The position numbers and the translations under genes are program-made. DNA of 64,000 nt. It comes from Methylorubrum thiocyanatum. Lineage in GTDB: Bacteria; Pseudomonadota; Alphaproteobacteria; Rhizobiales; Beijerinckiaceae. Under the pieces are notes generated by a model. The model had not been told where the DNA came from. It saw only the letters and a list, made by a program, of their open reading frames with translations, and searched no databases. Location of the stretch: NCBI GenBank assembly GCA_014138645.1, contig JACJIB010000006.1, forward strand, positions 1 to 64,000. The letters are read 5' to 3'. Shown piece after piece: positions 17,557 to 27,517 of this stretch (the stretch's first letter is position 1; each line of letters opens with the position of its first letter).

Positions 17557-17913
17557 CTCGGGTACCGGCAGGCTTTCTCCGGACGCACGAATCCGCGGCC
17601 CGGGGCGCGCTCACGAAGCTCGGGCTCACCGAACGGCACCGCTCCGGTCGCCGCGCCGGAGACGCATCGCGCAATTTGAGGTAAATTCGCTTCGCTGAAT
17701 CAGCTTGAGGTTAGATTAACAGAGGTTGGTCCGGTGCGTAAAGCGCTCAGGTAGCGGGCGAACTCAATTCCAACCTCAGGTCACATCAGCGACCGGTAGG
17801 GACGGCGCCCTTAACGGCCGGTTAACCATGTTGCGCGAAATCCGGGATCTGGGCATCCCGGCATCACAGGACCGGACCGCCCGATAAAACCGAAAACGGT
17901 GGGGGTGGCCGGC
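17557..17913. promoter_or_regulatory. Divergent region with repeated TGAGGT boxes upstream of parA
   Basis: A 357-base region, less GC-rich from 17670 to 17780. TTGAGGTAA is at 17676-17684, TTGAGGTTA at 17705-17713, AGAGGTTGG at 17721-17729 and CCTGAGGTTGG on the other strand at 17770-17780. Repeated boxes of this kind upstream of a ParA plus ribbon-helix-helix pair are often bound by the small partner for autoregulation. The rest of the region shows nothing further. Confidence 0.45.
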
Positions 17914-18603
17914 ATGAAAGCGATCACGTTCGTCACGCAGAAGGGAGGCAGCGGCAAGAGCACCCTGTGCATCTCGCTCGCGGTGGCCGCGCAGGAGGCC
18001 GGGCATACGGTCTGCATCCTTGAAATGGATCGGCAGGCCACGATCACCGACTGGCTCGATCACCGCGTGGCCGAAAGCCCCGAAGTGGCGCAGATCGACG
18101 CCACGCAGATCGACCTCGTGATGGAGCGGCTGGCCGAGTCCTCCTACGACTACGTGTTCATCGACACGCCGGGCATCGATTCCAACGGCACCCTTTCGGC
18201 GATCCGCGCGGCGGACCTGTGCATCATCCCCTGCCGGCCGACGCCCGCCGACCTGCGCGCCTTCAAGCCGACGCTCGCCGCCATCTATCGCCTCGAGAAG
18301 AAGTTCGCCTTCGTCCTCAACCAGACCCCGCCGCGCTCCTACCGCATCCGTGACGCCGCCGACGGACTCGCCGTGCTCGGCATCCTGCCGGACGTCAACA
18401 TCGTGGCGCGCAACGACCATCAGGACGCCATCGGCGTCGGCCAGGGCGTCACCGAGTTCAATCCGAAGGGTCAGGCCGCGGGCGAAGTGCGCCGGCTGTG
18501 GAGCTGGATCGAGCGCCGGATGCAGGCGACGGGACAGCGCATCCGCAAGGGAGCGGCCGCGGAGACGGCCAAGGACACGAGGAAGCATGTCAAGGCCGCC
18601 TAA
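17914..18603 (+). CDS. ParA-family ATPase
   Basis: A 229-residue ParA/MinD-type ATPase without an N-terminal DNA-binding domain. The deviant Walker A motif is QKGGSGKSTL (residues ~9-18), Walker A' is ILEMDRQATITDW and Walker B is YVFIDTPGID. The first conserved residues MKAITFVTQKG support the ATG at 17914 over the GTG at 17899. The small size resembles ParA proteins of plasmids and those that position protein cargo. It overlaps the downstream ribbon-helix-helix gene by 17 bases. No ParB or parS is visible nearby, so this is not the main chromosomal partition locus. Confidence 0.9.
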   Translation: MKAITFVTQKGGSGKSTLCISLAVAAQEAGHTVCILEMDRQATITDWLDHRVAESPEVAQIDATQIDLVMERLAESSYDYVFIDTPGIDSNGTLSAIRAADLCIIPCRPTPADLRAFKPTLAAIYRLEKKFAFVLNQTPPRSYRIRDAADGLAVLGILPDVNIVARNDHQDAIGVGQGVTEFNPKGQAAGEVRRLWSWIERRMQATGQRIRKGAAAETAKDTRKHVKAA

Positions 18604-18934
18604 ACTCGACCTCGCCTCGATCGTCGCCTCCGCCGGTCCGGCCGGCGGGGCGCGCAAGGGCGGCGCCCGTTCGGCCGCGCGGGCCAACCCGCCCACGGGC
18701 GCGGAGATTGTCCGGCTCGACGTTTCGGCGCCGGCTCCCCGGGCCGCGACCCTGAAGGAGCGGGCCAAGCAGATGTCGGTCTATCTGGAGCCGCCGGTCT
18801 ACGACCAACTCCGGGATCTCGCCTATGCCGAGCGCACCAAGATGCACGCCCTCATGCTCGAGGCGCTCGACCTGCTGTTCAAGCAGCGCGGCGCCCGCTC
18901 CATCGAGCAGGTGCTGGGCGAGAACGCGCGCTGA
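18587..18934 (+). CDS. Ribbon-helix-helix partner of ParA
   Basis: A 115-residue basic protein. A flexible Ala/Gly/Arg-rich N-terminus (1-50) leads to a ribbon-helix-helix-like domain: KQMSVYLEPPVYDQLRDLAYAERTKMHALMLEALDLLFKQRG (~61-102), with a beta strand and two helices. The layout matches small ParG-like or antitoxin-like DNA-binding partners of ParA ATPases. The start at 18587 follows AGGAAGC and lies inside the parA 3' end, which shows translational coupling. It probably binds the repeated boxes upstream of parA. Confidence 0.75.
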   Translation: MSRPPKLDLASIVASAGPAGGARKGGARSAARANPPTGAEIVRLDVSAPAPRAATLKERAKQMSVYLEPPVYDQLRDLAYAERTKMHALMLEALDLLFKQRGARSIEQVLGENAR

Positions 18935-19257
18935 CCGGACCGGCAGGCGTCCCGCGGGTGTGGCCGGCCGGATTGCCGATCCCGTCCGCCGGGCGCCTCC
19001 GGGCCCTCCCCACGGATGCGGGCGCGACGTTTCGGACCGTTTCGTCCGCCGCATCAGGGACCTGCGCGCCGTTGCTCGTGCGATCGGTCCGCTTTCCTGC
19101 GCCGCCGGGGCCGCTGTTCAGCCTTCCTTTACCGCGTCCGGACGATCCTCTGGGGACGGCCGGATGTGTTCGGCCGTGAGCGTAGCGTGATCCCTGAGGC
19201 CCAGCTTTCCGCGGCCCTGAGGGAGCCTGTGGCGTAGGCGGGGAGCGGGCGGGCGAC
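18935..19257. other. Intergenic stretch without a supported gene
   Basis: A 323-base GC-rich gap between the ribbon-helix-helix gene and the RlpA-like gene. Short frames occur on both strands but their translations are Pro/Arg-rich shadows. A weak ribosome site (GGGGAGCGGG) precedes the downstream ATG at 19258. No clear hairpin or promoter was recognised. Confidence 0.35.
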
Positions 19258-20676
19258 ATGACCCATGTCATGCCACGGGATTTGGCGCGGGGCGGGAAGA
19301 CCCCGGAGGATCCGGCGCGCGTCGCGGCGCCGGTCCTGCGGCCGGCCCTGCAGCTCCTGGCGGTCTGCGCGGTGGCGCTGACCACCGCCAACTGTGCCAA
19401 CAACCCGGCCAAGTTCGCGGGCGGCGCGTCCTCCGGCAACGAGGTCGATCCGAAATACGGCGTGAAGGCGAGCCGCCGCCTCTACAACGAGGGCGACGTG
19501 ATCCCGAAGGGCGGCGGCCGGCGCTTCTCGGGCAAGCCCTACGTGGTGGCGGGCAAGACCTACGTGCCCCGCGAGGATGCCCGCGGCTACGTGCGCGAGG
19601 GCCTCGCCTCCTGGTACGGTAGCGCCTTCCACGGCCGCGTCACGGCTAACGGCGAGATCTTCGACCGCCATTCCATCGCCGCGGCCCATCCCACCCTGCC
19701 GCTGCCGAGCTATGTCCGGGTGACCAACCTCGACAACGGCCACTCGATGATCCTGCGGGTCAACGACCGCGGGCCCTACCATGCCGGACGCCTCATGGAC
19801 GTGTCCGAGGAGGCGGCCCGCGCCCTCGAGTTCCACCGCAAGGGTACGGCGCGGGTGCGGGTCGAGTATGCCGGCAAGGCCTCGATCGCCGGCAGCGACG
19901 ACCGCAAGCTGCTCGCGACCCTGCGCACCGACGGCAGCCCCGCCGTGATCGGGCGGGCGCCGGTCATGATGGCCGATCTCGGCCCCTCCGAACCCGATCC
20001 CGCCCCGGAGCGTCTCGAACGCGCCTCCCGCGCGCTCGCCTTCCGCCCGGCGGGTGAGCGCGACGACGACGCGCCGGAGACCGCGCCCGCCGCGCGTCCG
20101 GCCCGGCCGGCTCCGGTCGTGCTGGCGAGCGCCGCCGTCGCAGTGCCGGCGGCGCTGCAGCCGACCGCCGCCCGCGCCGCCCCGTTCCGCCCGAACCCGG
20201 TGGCGCTCGCCGCCGCTCCGGCGAAAGCGACTCCCGCCAAGCCTGGCCTGTCCGAGCCGCGCCGCATGGTGGCCGAGACCGGACGCGCCGCTCAGCCGGC
20301 GCACGGCCGGTCCAAGGAGGCTCCCGCCCCGATCACGCCGTCGCGCCTCGTCGCCGCTCCGGTGAAGGGTGCGTCCGTATCGGTCCGCACGGCCCAAGCC
20401 GTGCCGATGAAGGCGGCGCCGCTCCAGCACGTCGCCACCAAGAACCCTGCCAAGCCCGCCGTGAAGACAGCGGCGGCCGAACCGGCGCACCGCATGGCGG
20501 CGTTGCCCCCGACCTCGAAACAGGCGATCGCCAAGCTCGCCGGCGCCGCGCCGGCCGGGACCGCCGCGAAGCCGGGCGCCAAGGCCGCGACCAAGGCAGT
20601 GACCAAGACCGCCGCCCAGACCCCCGCCGCATCCGGCGCCAAGTCGAAGCGCTCGCAGGTGGCGGCGGCGAACTGA
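19258..20676 (+). CDS. rlpA: RlpA-like septal ring lytic transglycosylase family protein
   Basis: A 472-residue exported protein. A hydrophobic stretch (~30-46) ends at CANN; the residue before this Cys is Asn, so lipid modification is possible but not a clean lipobox. The double-psi beta-barrel (~117-206) has the RlpA landmarks EGLASWYGSAFHGRVTANGE, THPTLPLPS-like AAHPTLPLPSYVRVTNL and RVNDRGPYHAGRLMDVSEEAA. RlpA cleaves denuded glycan strands at the division septum. The usual SPOR domain is absent and is replaced by ~260 residues of Ala/Pro/Lys-rich low complexity. It ends in a hairpin shared with the convergent gene. Confidence 0.87.
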   Translation: MTHVMPRDLARGGKTPEDPARVAAPVLRPALQLLAVCAVALTTANCANNPAKFAGGASSGNEVDPKYGVKASRRLYNEGDVIPKGGGRRFSGKPYVVAGKTYVPREDARGYVREGLASWYGSAFHGRVTANGEIFDRHSIAAAHPTLPLPSYVRVTNLDNGHSMILRVNDRGPYHAGRLMDVSEEAARALEFHRKGTARVRVEYAGKASIAGSDDRKLLATLRTDGSPAVIGRAPVMMADLGPSEPDPAPERLERASRALAFRPAGERDDDAPETAPAARPARPAPVVLASAAVAVPAALQPTAARAAPFRPNPVALAAAPAKATPAKPGLSEPRRMVAETGRAAQPAHGRSKEAPAPITPSRLVAAPVKGASVSVRTAQAVPMKAAPLQHVATKNPAKPAVKTAAAEPAHRMAALPPTSKQAIAKLAGAAPAGTAAKPGAKAATKAVTKTAAQTPAASGAKSKRSQVAAAN

Positions 20677-20698
20677 CCCCGCCTCGACCGAGGCGGGG
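20677..20698. terminator. Bidirectional hairpin between convergent genes
   Basis: CCCCGCCTC (20677-20685) pairs with GAGGCGGGG (20690-20698) around a 4-base loop, immediately after the rlpA stop and 27 bases before the end of the leftward gene. There is no long T-run on either side. The position between convergent genes supports a terminator role. Confidence 0.6.
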
Positions 20699-20725
20699 TA
20701 GCGGCGAGGGGGAGGGCGAAGGCGT

Positions 20726-22627
20726 CTAATCCGCCTTGGCGCTCACATCGAGCTTGTCGAGGACCGCCGCCGGGGTCGGGGCCGTGCTGACATCGACCAT
20801 GCCGAGACCCTCGCCGCTCTTCGCCTTGGCGCTGATCGAGAGGATGCCGGGCTTGGCCACGAACTTGCCCATCGCCGCGCCGATCGCCTTGGCGGCGGCC
20901 GAGTTGCCGAGGATCACCGGCACGCCGATCACGCTCGCGGTGACGTATTCCTTGCGCAGTTCGTCGGGCTTGAGGCTCAGCACCTTCGCCTGGGCGTCGA
21001 TGAAGCGCTCGAACAGGCCGCCGTTCTCAAGCGTCAGGTCGAGCGCCTTGGCCGTGGCCGAGAGCATGGCGAAACCCGAGACCGCCGCGTCCGGGTCGAA
21101 CACCTCGGGGCCGATGCCGCCGAGGGTCGCGTTGAGATGGAGGCGGCCCATATCCTTGCCCGAGAGCGACAGCTCCTTGAAGCTCAGCTCGCGCTTGTCC
21201 TCGCTCCAGGCGGTGTCGGCCGTGGCATCGAGATCGAGGTCGCGGTAGCCGAAGAGGCCCAGCGAACCGAGGCCCGGCACGCCCTCGACGGCGGAGGCCG
21301 GCATGGTGAGGCCGGTCAGGCTGAAGCGGCTCTCGGTCGGCACGCCGTCCTTCGGCGGCCCGAAGCTCATGCTGGCGCCGCGCAGGCCGATATGGAGCGG
21401 CGGGAGCGCGACCGGCTTCGGCGCCTTGAGCGGATCGCCGGAGGCGACCGGCCCCGGCGCCACCGCCGCCTGGGCGAGATCGAGCCCGAGATCGGACAGG
21501 GTCAGCGTGCCGATGACCGGCGTCAGGCGGCGCAGCTCCGCCTCCTGCGGGTCCTGGGCCGGTGCGGCGCCCCTGCTGGGATTCGCGTCGGCGGGCGCCG
21601 GCGCCTTGGCGAGGCGGCGCAGGGCGGTGATGGTCGGTTCCAGGGAGAAGCCGGTGAGCGTGAGGCGTCCGACCTTGCCCTGCGCCTCCTTGGCCCCGAA
21701 ACCGACATCGGCCAGCTTGATCGCGGCCTCCGTCCCGCCGGCATAGCTCATGCGGCCGATGCTGAAGGAGAGCGGGTCCTCGCCCTTCACCTCCTTCACG
21801 TTCAGGTCCGTCGCCTCCAGGCTGCCGACCGAGACCGCCTCGGCGAGGTCGGCGAGCAGGCCCGCGGCACGGGCGCGCTTGGCCCGGTCATCCTCGGCGA
21901 GGCCGCCGTCGCCCAGCGCCTCCACCGCCCCGCGCCAAGTGGCCGGCGTCTGGCGTCCGGCGAGGTCGCGCCCTGTGAGACGGGCGATCGACACCGTCGT
22001 GCCGCGTTCGTCGATGAAGGCGATCGCCTCGACAGCAAGCGACGCGTAGAGGCGTAGGAACGGCGTGGTGGCGCTTCCGGCCTCGCTGTAGAGGCGGGCC
22101 AGGGCGGTGAGATCGACCTCCTCCGCACGGATCCGGCCGTAGCTGCCGCGGCCCGCCTGCGGCGCGCCCTCGACGGAGAGCGTCGCGCCGGCGGCGGTGA
22201 GCTCGCTGATCCGCCCTGCGCGGATCGTGCGCGCCGCCACGTCGCGATAGGTCACGACCTGCCGCTTCTCGCCGTCGCGGCGCTCGACACGCAATTCCGG
22301 CATGGTGAGGCTGCCGGCATCGAGGCGCTGGAGCCGGGCCGGCCAAGAATCCTTCGATGCGTCCTTCGCGTCCTTGGACTCGGACTTGAGGATCGCGAGC
22401 AGGTCGTCGCGGGAGAGCCGCGTGCCGCTCACCGTGACCTTCGGCGCGGTGACGAGGGTGTCGCCGAAGGCGAGGCTCACATTGTCGAGGACGAGATCCT
22501 GGACCGCGGAGGCCGCCTCCTGGGCGGCGGCCGGCGCCGACGGCGCGGGCCCGGCCAGCAGCGCCACCGCGCAGGCCGAGGCGAGCAGTGCCCGCAGGAG
22601 AACGGGACGGCGCGTCGATGACGTCAT
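20726..22627 (-). CDS. Large exported protein of unknown function
   Basis: A 633-residue protein with a signal peptide (RPVLLRALLASACAVALLAG, cleaved near AAAQ). The mature part repeatedly alternates beta-rich segments, for example LVLDNVSLAFGDTLVTAPKVTV, GRLTLTGFSLEPTITALRRL and LTLSDLGLDLAQ. This resembles AsmA-like or translocation-module proteins that span the periplasm, but no domain is certain. The C-terminus (~565-620) has a compact segment IGVPVILGNSAAAKAIGAAMGKF. The start at 22627 gives the signal peptide directly; the frame continues upstream to 22699. It is separated from erpA by 138 bases. Confidence 0.7.
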   Translation of the reverse strand: MTSSTRRPVLLRALLASACAVALLAGPAPSAPAAAQEAASAVQDLVLDNVSLAFGDTLVTAPKVTVSGTRLSRDDLLAILKSESKDAKDASKDSWPARLQRLDAGSLTMPELRVERRDGEKRQVVTYRDVAARTIRAGRISELTAAGATLSVEGAPQAGRGSYGRIRAEEVDLTALARLYSEAGSATTPFLRLYASLAVEAIAFIDERGTTVSIARLTGRDLAGRQTPATWRGAVEALGDGGLAEDDRAKRARAAGLLADLAEAVSVGSLEATDLNVKEVKGEDPLSFSIGRMSYAGGTEAAIKLADVGFGAKEAQGKVGRLTLTGFSLEPTITALRRLAKAPAPADANPSRGAAPAQDPQEAELRRLTPVIGTLTLSDLGLDLAQAAVAPGPVASGDPLKAPKPVALPPLHIGLRGASMSFGPPKDGVPTESRFSLTGLTMPASAVEGVPGLGSLGLFGYRDLDLDATADTAWSEDKRELSFKELSLSGKDMGRLHLNATLGGIGPEVFDPDAAVSGFAMLSATAKALDLTLENGGLFERFIDAQAKVLSLKPDELRKEYVTASVIGVPVILGNSAAAKAIGAAMGKFVAKPGILSISAKAKSGEGLGMVDVSTAPTPAAVLDKLDVSAKAD

Positions 22628-22765
22628 GGCTGGATCGGATCGCAGGCTGGCGGGAGATCGGAGATGGGCCGTGAGGCTCCATCCCTGCCGGTTTTCCACA
22701 GGCGTGGCAATTGCTCCCGCGCCACGGAGGCGGACGCATCGCCCCCGGATTTCGCCGGCGGCGCC

Positions 22766-23092
22766 TCAGATCGCGAAGGAGGTGCCGCAGCCGCAGGAGG
22801 CCGTCGCCAGCGGGTTCTCGATCTTGAAGGACTGACCGATCAGATCGTTCACGAAATCGATGGTCGCACCGCCCATATATTCGAGCGAGACCGGATCGAC
22901 GAGCACGGTGGCGCCGTCGCGCTCGATCACGATGTCGTCGCCCTCGCGGGCGCTCGTGATGTCGAAGGCATAGGAGAAACCCGAGCAGCCGCCGCCGTTG
23001 ACGCTGATGCGAAGCGACGAGCCGGGGGGCTCGGAGCCCATGATCTCGTTGATGCGCTTGGCGGCGCGGGGAGTGAGGGTGATGTCGGCCAT
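22766..23092 (-). CDS. erpA: Iron-sulfur cluster insertion protein ErpA
   Basis: A 108-residue A-type Fe-S carrier. The three cluster ligands are present: Cys36 in NGGGCSGFSYAF, and Cys100 and Cys102 in ASCGCGTSF near the C-terminus. It accepts Fe-S clusters from the assembly scaffold and delivers them to apoproteins in the cytoplasm. Length and motifs fit ErpA/HesB. It is divergent from dgt, an arrangement commonly seen in alphaproteobacteria. No iron-responsive box was recognised in the 128-base gap. Confidence 0.93.
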   Translation of the reverse strand: MADITLTPRAAKRINEIMGSEPPGSSLRISVNGGGCSGFSYAFDITSAREGDDIVIERDGATVLVDPVSLEYMGGATIDFVNDLIGQSFKIENPLATASCGCGTSFAI

Positions 23093-23220
23093 CGTGGTAC
23101 GGCCCCGTTTCTCGAACCGGTGTCGTGAAGCCTGTGCGTCCGCGATTGCCGCGGGCGACAGCCCACACAAGATATGAGGCATGAGGGCCGGCCGCAACGC
23201 GGCCAGGGAGGGGAAGGGCT

Positions 23221-24474
23221 GTGCAGGTGCGGCAGAACGGCGAGCGCTGGCGGGCGCCCTACGCCACCGATCCGGCGGCGACCCGCGGGCGGCTGATCCC
23301 CGAGGCGTTCTCGCCGACCCGCAGCGACTTCCAGCGCGACCGCGACCGGATCATCCATTCCACCGCCTTCCGGCGGCTGAAGCACAAGACCCAGGTCTTC
23401 GTGCATCACGAGGGCGACCATTACCGCACCCGGCTCACCCACAGCCTGGAGGTGAGCCAGATCGCCCGGGCGCTCGCCCGCGCGCTCGGCCTCGACGAGG
23501 ATCTCGCGGAGGCGCTGGCGCTCAGCCACGACCTTGGCCACACCTGCTTCGGCCATACCGGCGAGGACGCGCTGCACGCCTGCATGGCCGATTACGGCGG
23601 CTTCGACCACAACGCCCAGGCGCTGCGCATCGTCACCCGGCTGGAGCGGCGCTACGCCGGCTTCGACGGGCTCAACCTGACCTGGGAAACGCTGGAGGGC
23701 CTCGTCAAGCACAACGGCCCGCTCCTCGACGCGTCCGGCGCGCCGACCCGGCGCTACGCGGCCACCGGCATCCCGGCGGCGGTGCTCGAGTACAACGCGG
23801 TCAACGACCTCGAACTGGCCTGCTTCGCCGGCCCCGAGGCGCAGGGCGCGGCGCTCGCCGACGACATCGCCTACGACGCCCACGACCTCGACGACGGGCT
23901 GCGGGCCGGGCTGTTCGATCTGGCCGACCTCGCCAGGGTGCCGTTTCTCGCCGGGCTCCTCGACGAGATCGATGCCCTCCATCCCGGCCTGGAGCCCTCG
24001 CGAAAGATCCATGAGCTGGCACGGCGCGTCATCACCCGCTTCGTCGAGGACGTGATCCGCGAGGGCGAGGCGCGCATCGCGCGGCTGGCCCCGGGCAGCG
24101 TCGGCGACATCCGCGCCGCCTCCGAACCGGTCATCGCATTCTCGCCCGCCATCGCGGCGGCGGATGCCGACATCAAGCGCTTCCTGTTCGCGCGGATGTA
24201 CCGCCATCCCGAGGTGATGGCGGTGCGCGCCAAGGCGGCGGCCATCGTCGACGACCTGTTCTCGGCCTTCCGCGCCGACCCGGCGCGGATGCCGGCCGAA
24301 TGGTCGGAGGGGCTGGAGAATGCCAGCGAAGCCCGCATCGCCCGGCGCATCGCCGACTACATCGCCGGCATGACGGACACCTACGCGGTGCTGGAGCACG
24401 GCAAGCTGTTTGCGGCGACGCCCAACCTGCATTGGAGCCCGCCGAGCCGCGGCCTGCCGCTGACGGAGCCGTGA
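23221..24474 (+). CDS. dgt: dGTP triphosphohydrolase-like protein
   Basis: A 417-residue HD-domain enzyme that releases triphosphate from dGTP or other dNTPs. The N-terminal motif [26 protein letters not shown] is diagnostic of the type 2 dGTPase group. Metal ligands appear as His74 in [11 protein letters not shown] and His103-Asp104 in [15 protein letters not shown]. The start is GTG at 23221 behind a strong AGGGAGGGG ribosome site. It may help balance dNTP pools. In many alphaproteobacteria argS follows directly; here two genes intervene. Confidence 0.94.
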   Translation: MQVRQNGERWRAPYATDPAATRGRLIPEAFSPTRSDFQRDRDRIIHSTAFRRLKHKTQVFVHHEGDHYRTRLTHSLEVSQIARALARALGLDEDLAEALALSHDLGHTCFGHTGEDALHACMADYGGFDHNAQALRIVTRLERRYAGFDGLNLTWETLEGLVKHNGPLLDASGAPTRRYAATGIPAAVLEYNAVNDLELACFAGPEAQGAALADDIAYDAHDLDDGLRAGLFDLADLARVPFLAGLLDEIDALHPGLEPSRKIHELARRVITRFVEDVIREGEARIARLAPGSVGDIRAASEPVIAFSPAIAAADADIKRFLFARMYRHPEVMAVRAKAAAIVDDLFSAFRADPARMPAEWSEGLENASEARIARRIADYIAGMTDTYAVLEHGKLFAATPNLHWSPPSRGLPLTEP

Positions 24475-24500
24475 GGCGCCGTCAGCCGATCATCCGAGGA

Positions 24501-25004
24501 TCAGTTGCAGACGCAGGTCGCGCCGTAGCCGGTGTTGTAGAGCGGGGCGTAGCCGTTGCTGACGGGAGCGTAGCCGTAATCGTAGACCGGCGCGGCGTAG
24601 CCGCCGTAGCCGCCGCCCCATCCGTAGCCGCCGGTCAGCGCGCCGCCGGCCAGCCCCAAGCCGAGGCCCAGACCCGCGCCGGCCAGACCGATCCCGGCCC
24701 CCGCGAGGCCGAGCCCGACGCCCCGGCGATAACCGTAGCCCCGGCCGTAGAAGCCGCGGGCGGCGTAACCGCGGTCGCCGTAGAAGCCCCGGCCGCCGAA
24801 GCCGCGATGCCCGTAGGCGCCGCGGTCGCCCGCGAAACCGCCGCGATACCCGCCGAAGCGGGCGCCGTAGCCGTGGTGGCCGAAACCATGATGGCCGTAG
24901 CCGCCGCGAAACCCACCGCGATTGCCGAAGCCGCCGGCCTCGGCGCCTGCGGGGACGAGGACCAGGGCGGCGAGGGCCGTGGCGGCGAGGGCGAAGGACT
25001 TCAT
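24501..25004 (-). CDS. Exported Gly/Tyr/Arg-rich repeat protein
   Basis: A 167-residue protein with a clear signal peptide ([20 protein letters not shown], cleaved after AEA). Residues 24-105 are Gly-rich repeats with Tyr, His, Arg and Phe ([34 protein letters not shown]). A hydrophobic Gly/Leu/Ala block (~97-122) and a Tyr-rich end finish in TCVCN. Such proteins occur in the envelope of many Hyphomicrobiales; the function is unknown. It is oriented against its neighbours dgt and the thioesterase gene. The closing Cys-x-Cys could bind metal or form a disulfide. Confidence 0.75.
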   Translation of the reverse strand: MKSFALAATALAALVLVPAGAEAGGFGNRGGFRGGYGHHGFGHHGYGARFGGYRGGFAGDRGAYGHRGFGGRGFYGDRGYAARGFYGRGYGYRRGVGLGLAGAGIGLAGAGLGLGLGLAGGALTGGYGWGGGYGGYAAPVYDYGYAPVSNGYAPLYNTGYGATCVCN

Positions 25005-25162
25005 GTCGACTGTCTCCGGGGCAAGGATCTTGCCGCCGACAACGCCATCCCTCGCGCGAAGCGTGCAACGCTGCATTCTACCGAGACACCGTCTTGTCCC
25101 CGCGGGACGGGCGATGGAACGGCGGATGCGACAGGGCAGGGCCAGACCGAGGAGGGTCAGAG

Positions 25163-25624
25163 TTGAGCGCAGACCGCACCACCCCGCGCGAGACCCGCGC
25201 CGCCTATCCCCGACTCGTGCCGCTGGCGACGCGCTGGGGCGACAACGACGTCTACGGGCACGTCAACAACGTCGTGTACTACGCCTTCTTCGACACGGCG
25301 GTGAACAGCCTGCTGGTGGAGGCCGGCGCCCTCGACATCGCGCGCTCCCCCGTCATCGGCCTCGTGGTCGAGACGGGCTGCCGCTACTTCGCCCCGGTCG
25401 CCTTCCCCGACCGGATCACCGCCGGCGTGCGGGTGGCCCATCTCGGCCGCACCAGCGTGCGCTACGAGATCGCGATCTTTCGCGAGGACGAGCCGGAGGC
25501 CGCCGCGCAGGGCCACTTCATTCACGTCTATGTCGATCGCGAGACCCGCCGGCCGGTGCCGCTGCCGGAGCGGTTGCGGGCGGTGCTGGCGGAGCTCGTG
25601 CCCGGCCGGAGCGAGGCGCCGTGA
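25163..25624 (+). CDS. Acyl-CoA thioesterase (4HBT, hotdog fold)
   Basis: A 153-residue single hotdog-domain protein of the 4-hydroxybenzoyl-CoA thioesterase/YbgC class. The active-site signature is [22 protein letters not shown], with the catalytic Asp in GDND and the following HVNN. Family features include [18 protein letters not shown] and [17 protein letters not shown] at the C-terminus. The start is TTG at 25163 behind GGAGGG. It probably hydrolyses an acyl-CoA in the cytoplasm; the substrate cannot be read from sequence. It sits 95 bases before argS. Confidence 0.87.
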   Translation: MSADRTTPRETRAAYPRLVPLATRWGDNDVYGHVNNVVYYAFFDTAVNSLLVEAGALDIARSPVIGLVVETGCRYFAPVAFPDRITAGVRVAHLGRTSVRYEIAIFREDEPEAAAQGHFIHVYVDRETRRPVPLPERLRAVLAELVPGRSEAP

Positions 25625-25718
25625 CACTCCCGTCCGTGATTGCTATGCCGCCCCACGGTTCCGGCCGCCCGACGCGCGGGCCCGCCGGCACGCGGTCACG
25701 ACGAAACACCTGAGCCCC

Positions 25719-27488
25719 ATGAACATCTTCGCCCTCTTCGAGACGCGCGTGCGCGAGGCGCTCGAATCGCTCACCCGCTCCGGCCGGCTGCCCGAGGGGC
25801 TCGACCTGTCGCGCGTGGTGGTGGAGCCGCCGCGCGATCCCGCGCACGGGGATCTGGCCACCAACGCCGCCCTGGTGCTGGCGAAGGACGCCAAGCAGAA
25901 CCCGAAGGCGCTCGGCGAGGCTCTGGCCGAGGAATTGCGGGCCGATCCCCGCATCGTCGAAGCGAGCGTGGCGGGGCCGGGCTTCATCAACCTGCGGCTC
26001 GCGCCGGAGGTGTTTCACGAGGTGATCCGGGCGGCGCTCCGCGAGGGCGAGGCGTTCGGACGCGGAAACATGCCGGGCGGGCCGGTCAACATCGAGTACG
26101 TCTCGGCCAACCCCACCGGCCCGATGCATGTCGGCCACGGACGTGGCGCGGTGTTCGGCGATGCGCTCGCGAACCTTCTCGCCGCCGCCGGGCGGCCGGT
26201 GACGCGCGAGTACTACATCAACGATGCCGGCGCGCAGGTCGACGTGCTGGCCCGCTCCGCCTACCTGCGCTACCGCGAGGCGCTGGGCGAGACGATCACG
26301 ATCCCCGAGGGGCTCTATCCCGGCGACTACCTCAAGCCCGTGGGCGAGGGGCTCAAGCAGGCGCACGGCGACGCGCTCCTCGGCAAGCCAGAGCACGAAT
26401 GGCTGCCGACGGTGCGCCGCTTCGCCATCGACGCGATGATGGACATGATCCGGGAGGATCTCGCGGCGATCGGCATCCGCCACGACGTGTTCTTCTCGGA
26501 AGCCACGCTCCAGGGCGGGAGCGGCGACCAAGGGGGCAACCGCGTCGCCGAACTGCTCGACGCCCTGCGGGCGAAGGGGCTCGTCTACGAGGGCCGCCTG
26601 CCGCCGCCCAAGGGGCAGTTGCCCGAGGACTGGGAGGACCGGGAGCAGACCCTGTTCCGCTCGACCCAGTTCGGCGACGACGTGGACCGGCCTCTGTTGA
26701 AGTCGGACGGCTCCTACACCTACTTCGCCTCCGACATCGCCTATCACCGCGACAAGTGGCTGCGCGGCGCGAGCGAGCTCATCGACGTGCTCGGCGCCGA
26801 CCACGGCGGCTACGTGAAGCGCATGCAGGCGGCCGTGAAGGCCGTGAGCGATGGGGAGGCCCGCCTCGACGTCAAGCTCTGCCAGTTGGTGCGCCTCTTG
26901 CGCGCGGGCGAGCCGGTGAAGATGTCGAAACGCGCCGGCGAGTTCGTGACGCTGCGCGACGTCATCGACGAGGTCGGGCGCGACGCGATCCGCTTCATGA
27001 TGCTCTACCGCAAGAACGACGCGACGCTCGATTTCGACCTCGCCAAGGTCGTGGAGCAGTCGAAGGACAATCCCGTCTTCTACGTGCAGTACGGGCATGC
27101 CCGCCGCTTCTCGGTGCTGCGCCAGGCCCGCGAAGCGCTCCCGAACGAGGATTTTTCGCGGGAAGGTCTGCTGGCCGACGCGGATCTCTCGGCACTCACC
27201 GACCCCGGCGAGATCGAGATGATGCGTCTGATTGCTCAGTATCCGCGGGTGCTCGAATCGGCGGCTGCGGCGCACGAACCGCACCGAATCGCGTTCTACC
27301 TCTACGAAACGGCAAGTTCGCTTCATAGTTTCTGGAATAAGGGCAAAGACTTGCCGCAATTACGGATTGTTAATCCAACCGACAGAAACTCCACTCGGGC
27401 TCGCTTGGCCCTCGTCGAGGCCCTGGGCGGCGTTCTCGCCTCCGGCCTGGCGGTTTTGGGCGTCTCCGCACCCGACGAGATGCGGTGA
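25719..27488 (+). CDS. argS: Arginine-tRNA ligase
   Basis: A 589-residue class I aminoacyl-tRNA synthetase that charges tRNA-Arg. The N-terminal Add1 domain is 1-110. The HIGH-like motif is [12 protein letters not shown] with the first His at residue 137. The KMSKS-like motif is KMSKRAGEF at 401, more complete than in many ArgRS proteins. The helical anticodon-binding domain occupies ~460-589 ([21 protein letters not shown]). Full length, no breaks. It is followed 29 bases later by the SPOR gene, an order conserved in alphaproteobacteria. Confidence 0.96.
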   Translation: MNIFALFETRVREALESLTRSGRLPEGLDLSRVVVEPPRDPAHGDLATNAALVLAKDAKQNPKALGEALAEELRADPRIVEASVAGPGFINLRLAPEVFHEVIRAALREGEAFGRGNMPGGPVNIEYVSANPTGPMHVGHGRGAVFGDALANLLAAAGRPVTREYYINDAGAQVDVLARSAYLRYREALGETITIPEGLYPGDYLKPVGEGLKQAHGDALLGKPEHEWLPTVRRFAIDAMMDMIREDLAAIGIRHDVFFSEATLQGGSGDQGGNRVAELLDALRAKGLVYEGRLPPPKGQLPEDWEDREQTLFRSTQFGDDVDRPLLKSDGSYTYFASDIAYHRDKWLRGASELIDVLGADHGGYVKRMQAAVKAVSDGEARLDVKLCQLVRLLRAGEPVKMSKRAGEFVTLRDVIDEVGRDAIRFMMLYRKNDATLDFDLAKVVEQSKDNPVFYVQYGHARRFSVLRQAREALPNEDFSREGLLADADLSALTDPGEIEMMRLIAQYPRVLESAAAAHEPHRIAFYLYETASSLHSFWNKGKDLPQLRIVNPTDRNSTRARLALVEALGGVLASGLAVLGVSAPDEMR

Positions 27489-27517
27489 CCAGGGACGGCT
27501 GTTGAGAGGATGAGGCC

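Noticed and set aside
17899..17913. GTG at 17899 as the parA start
   Set aside because: It adds five residues before the conserved MKAITFVTQKG start; the ATG at 17914 fits the family better.
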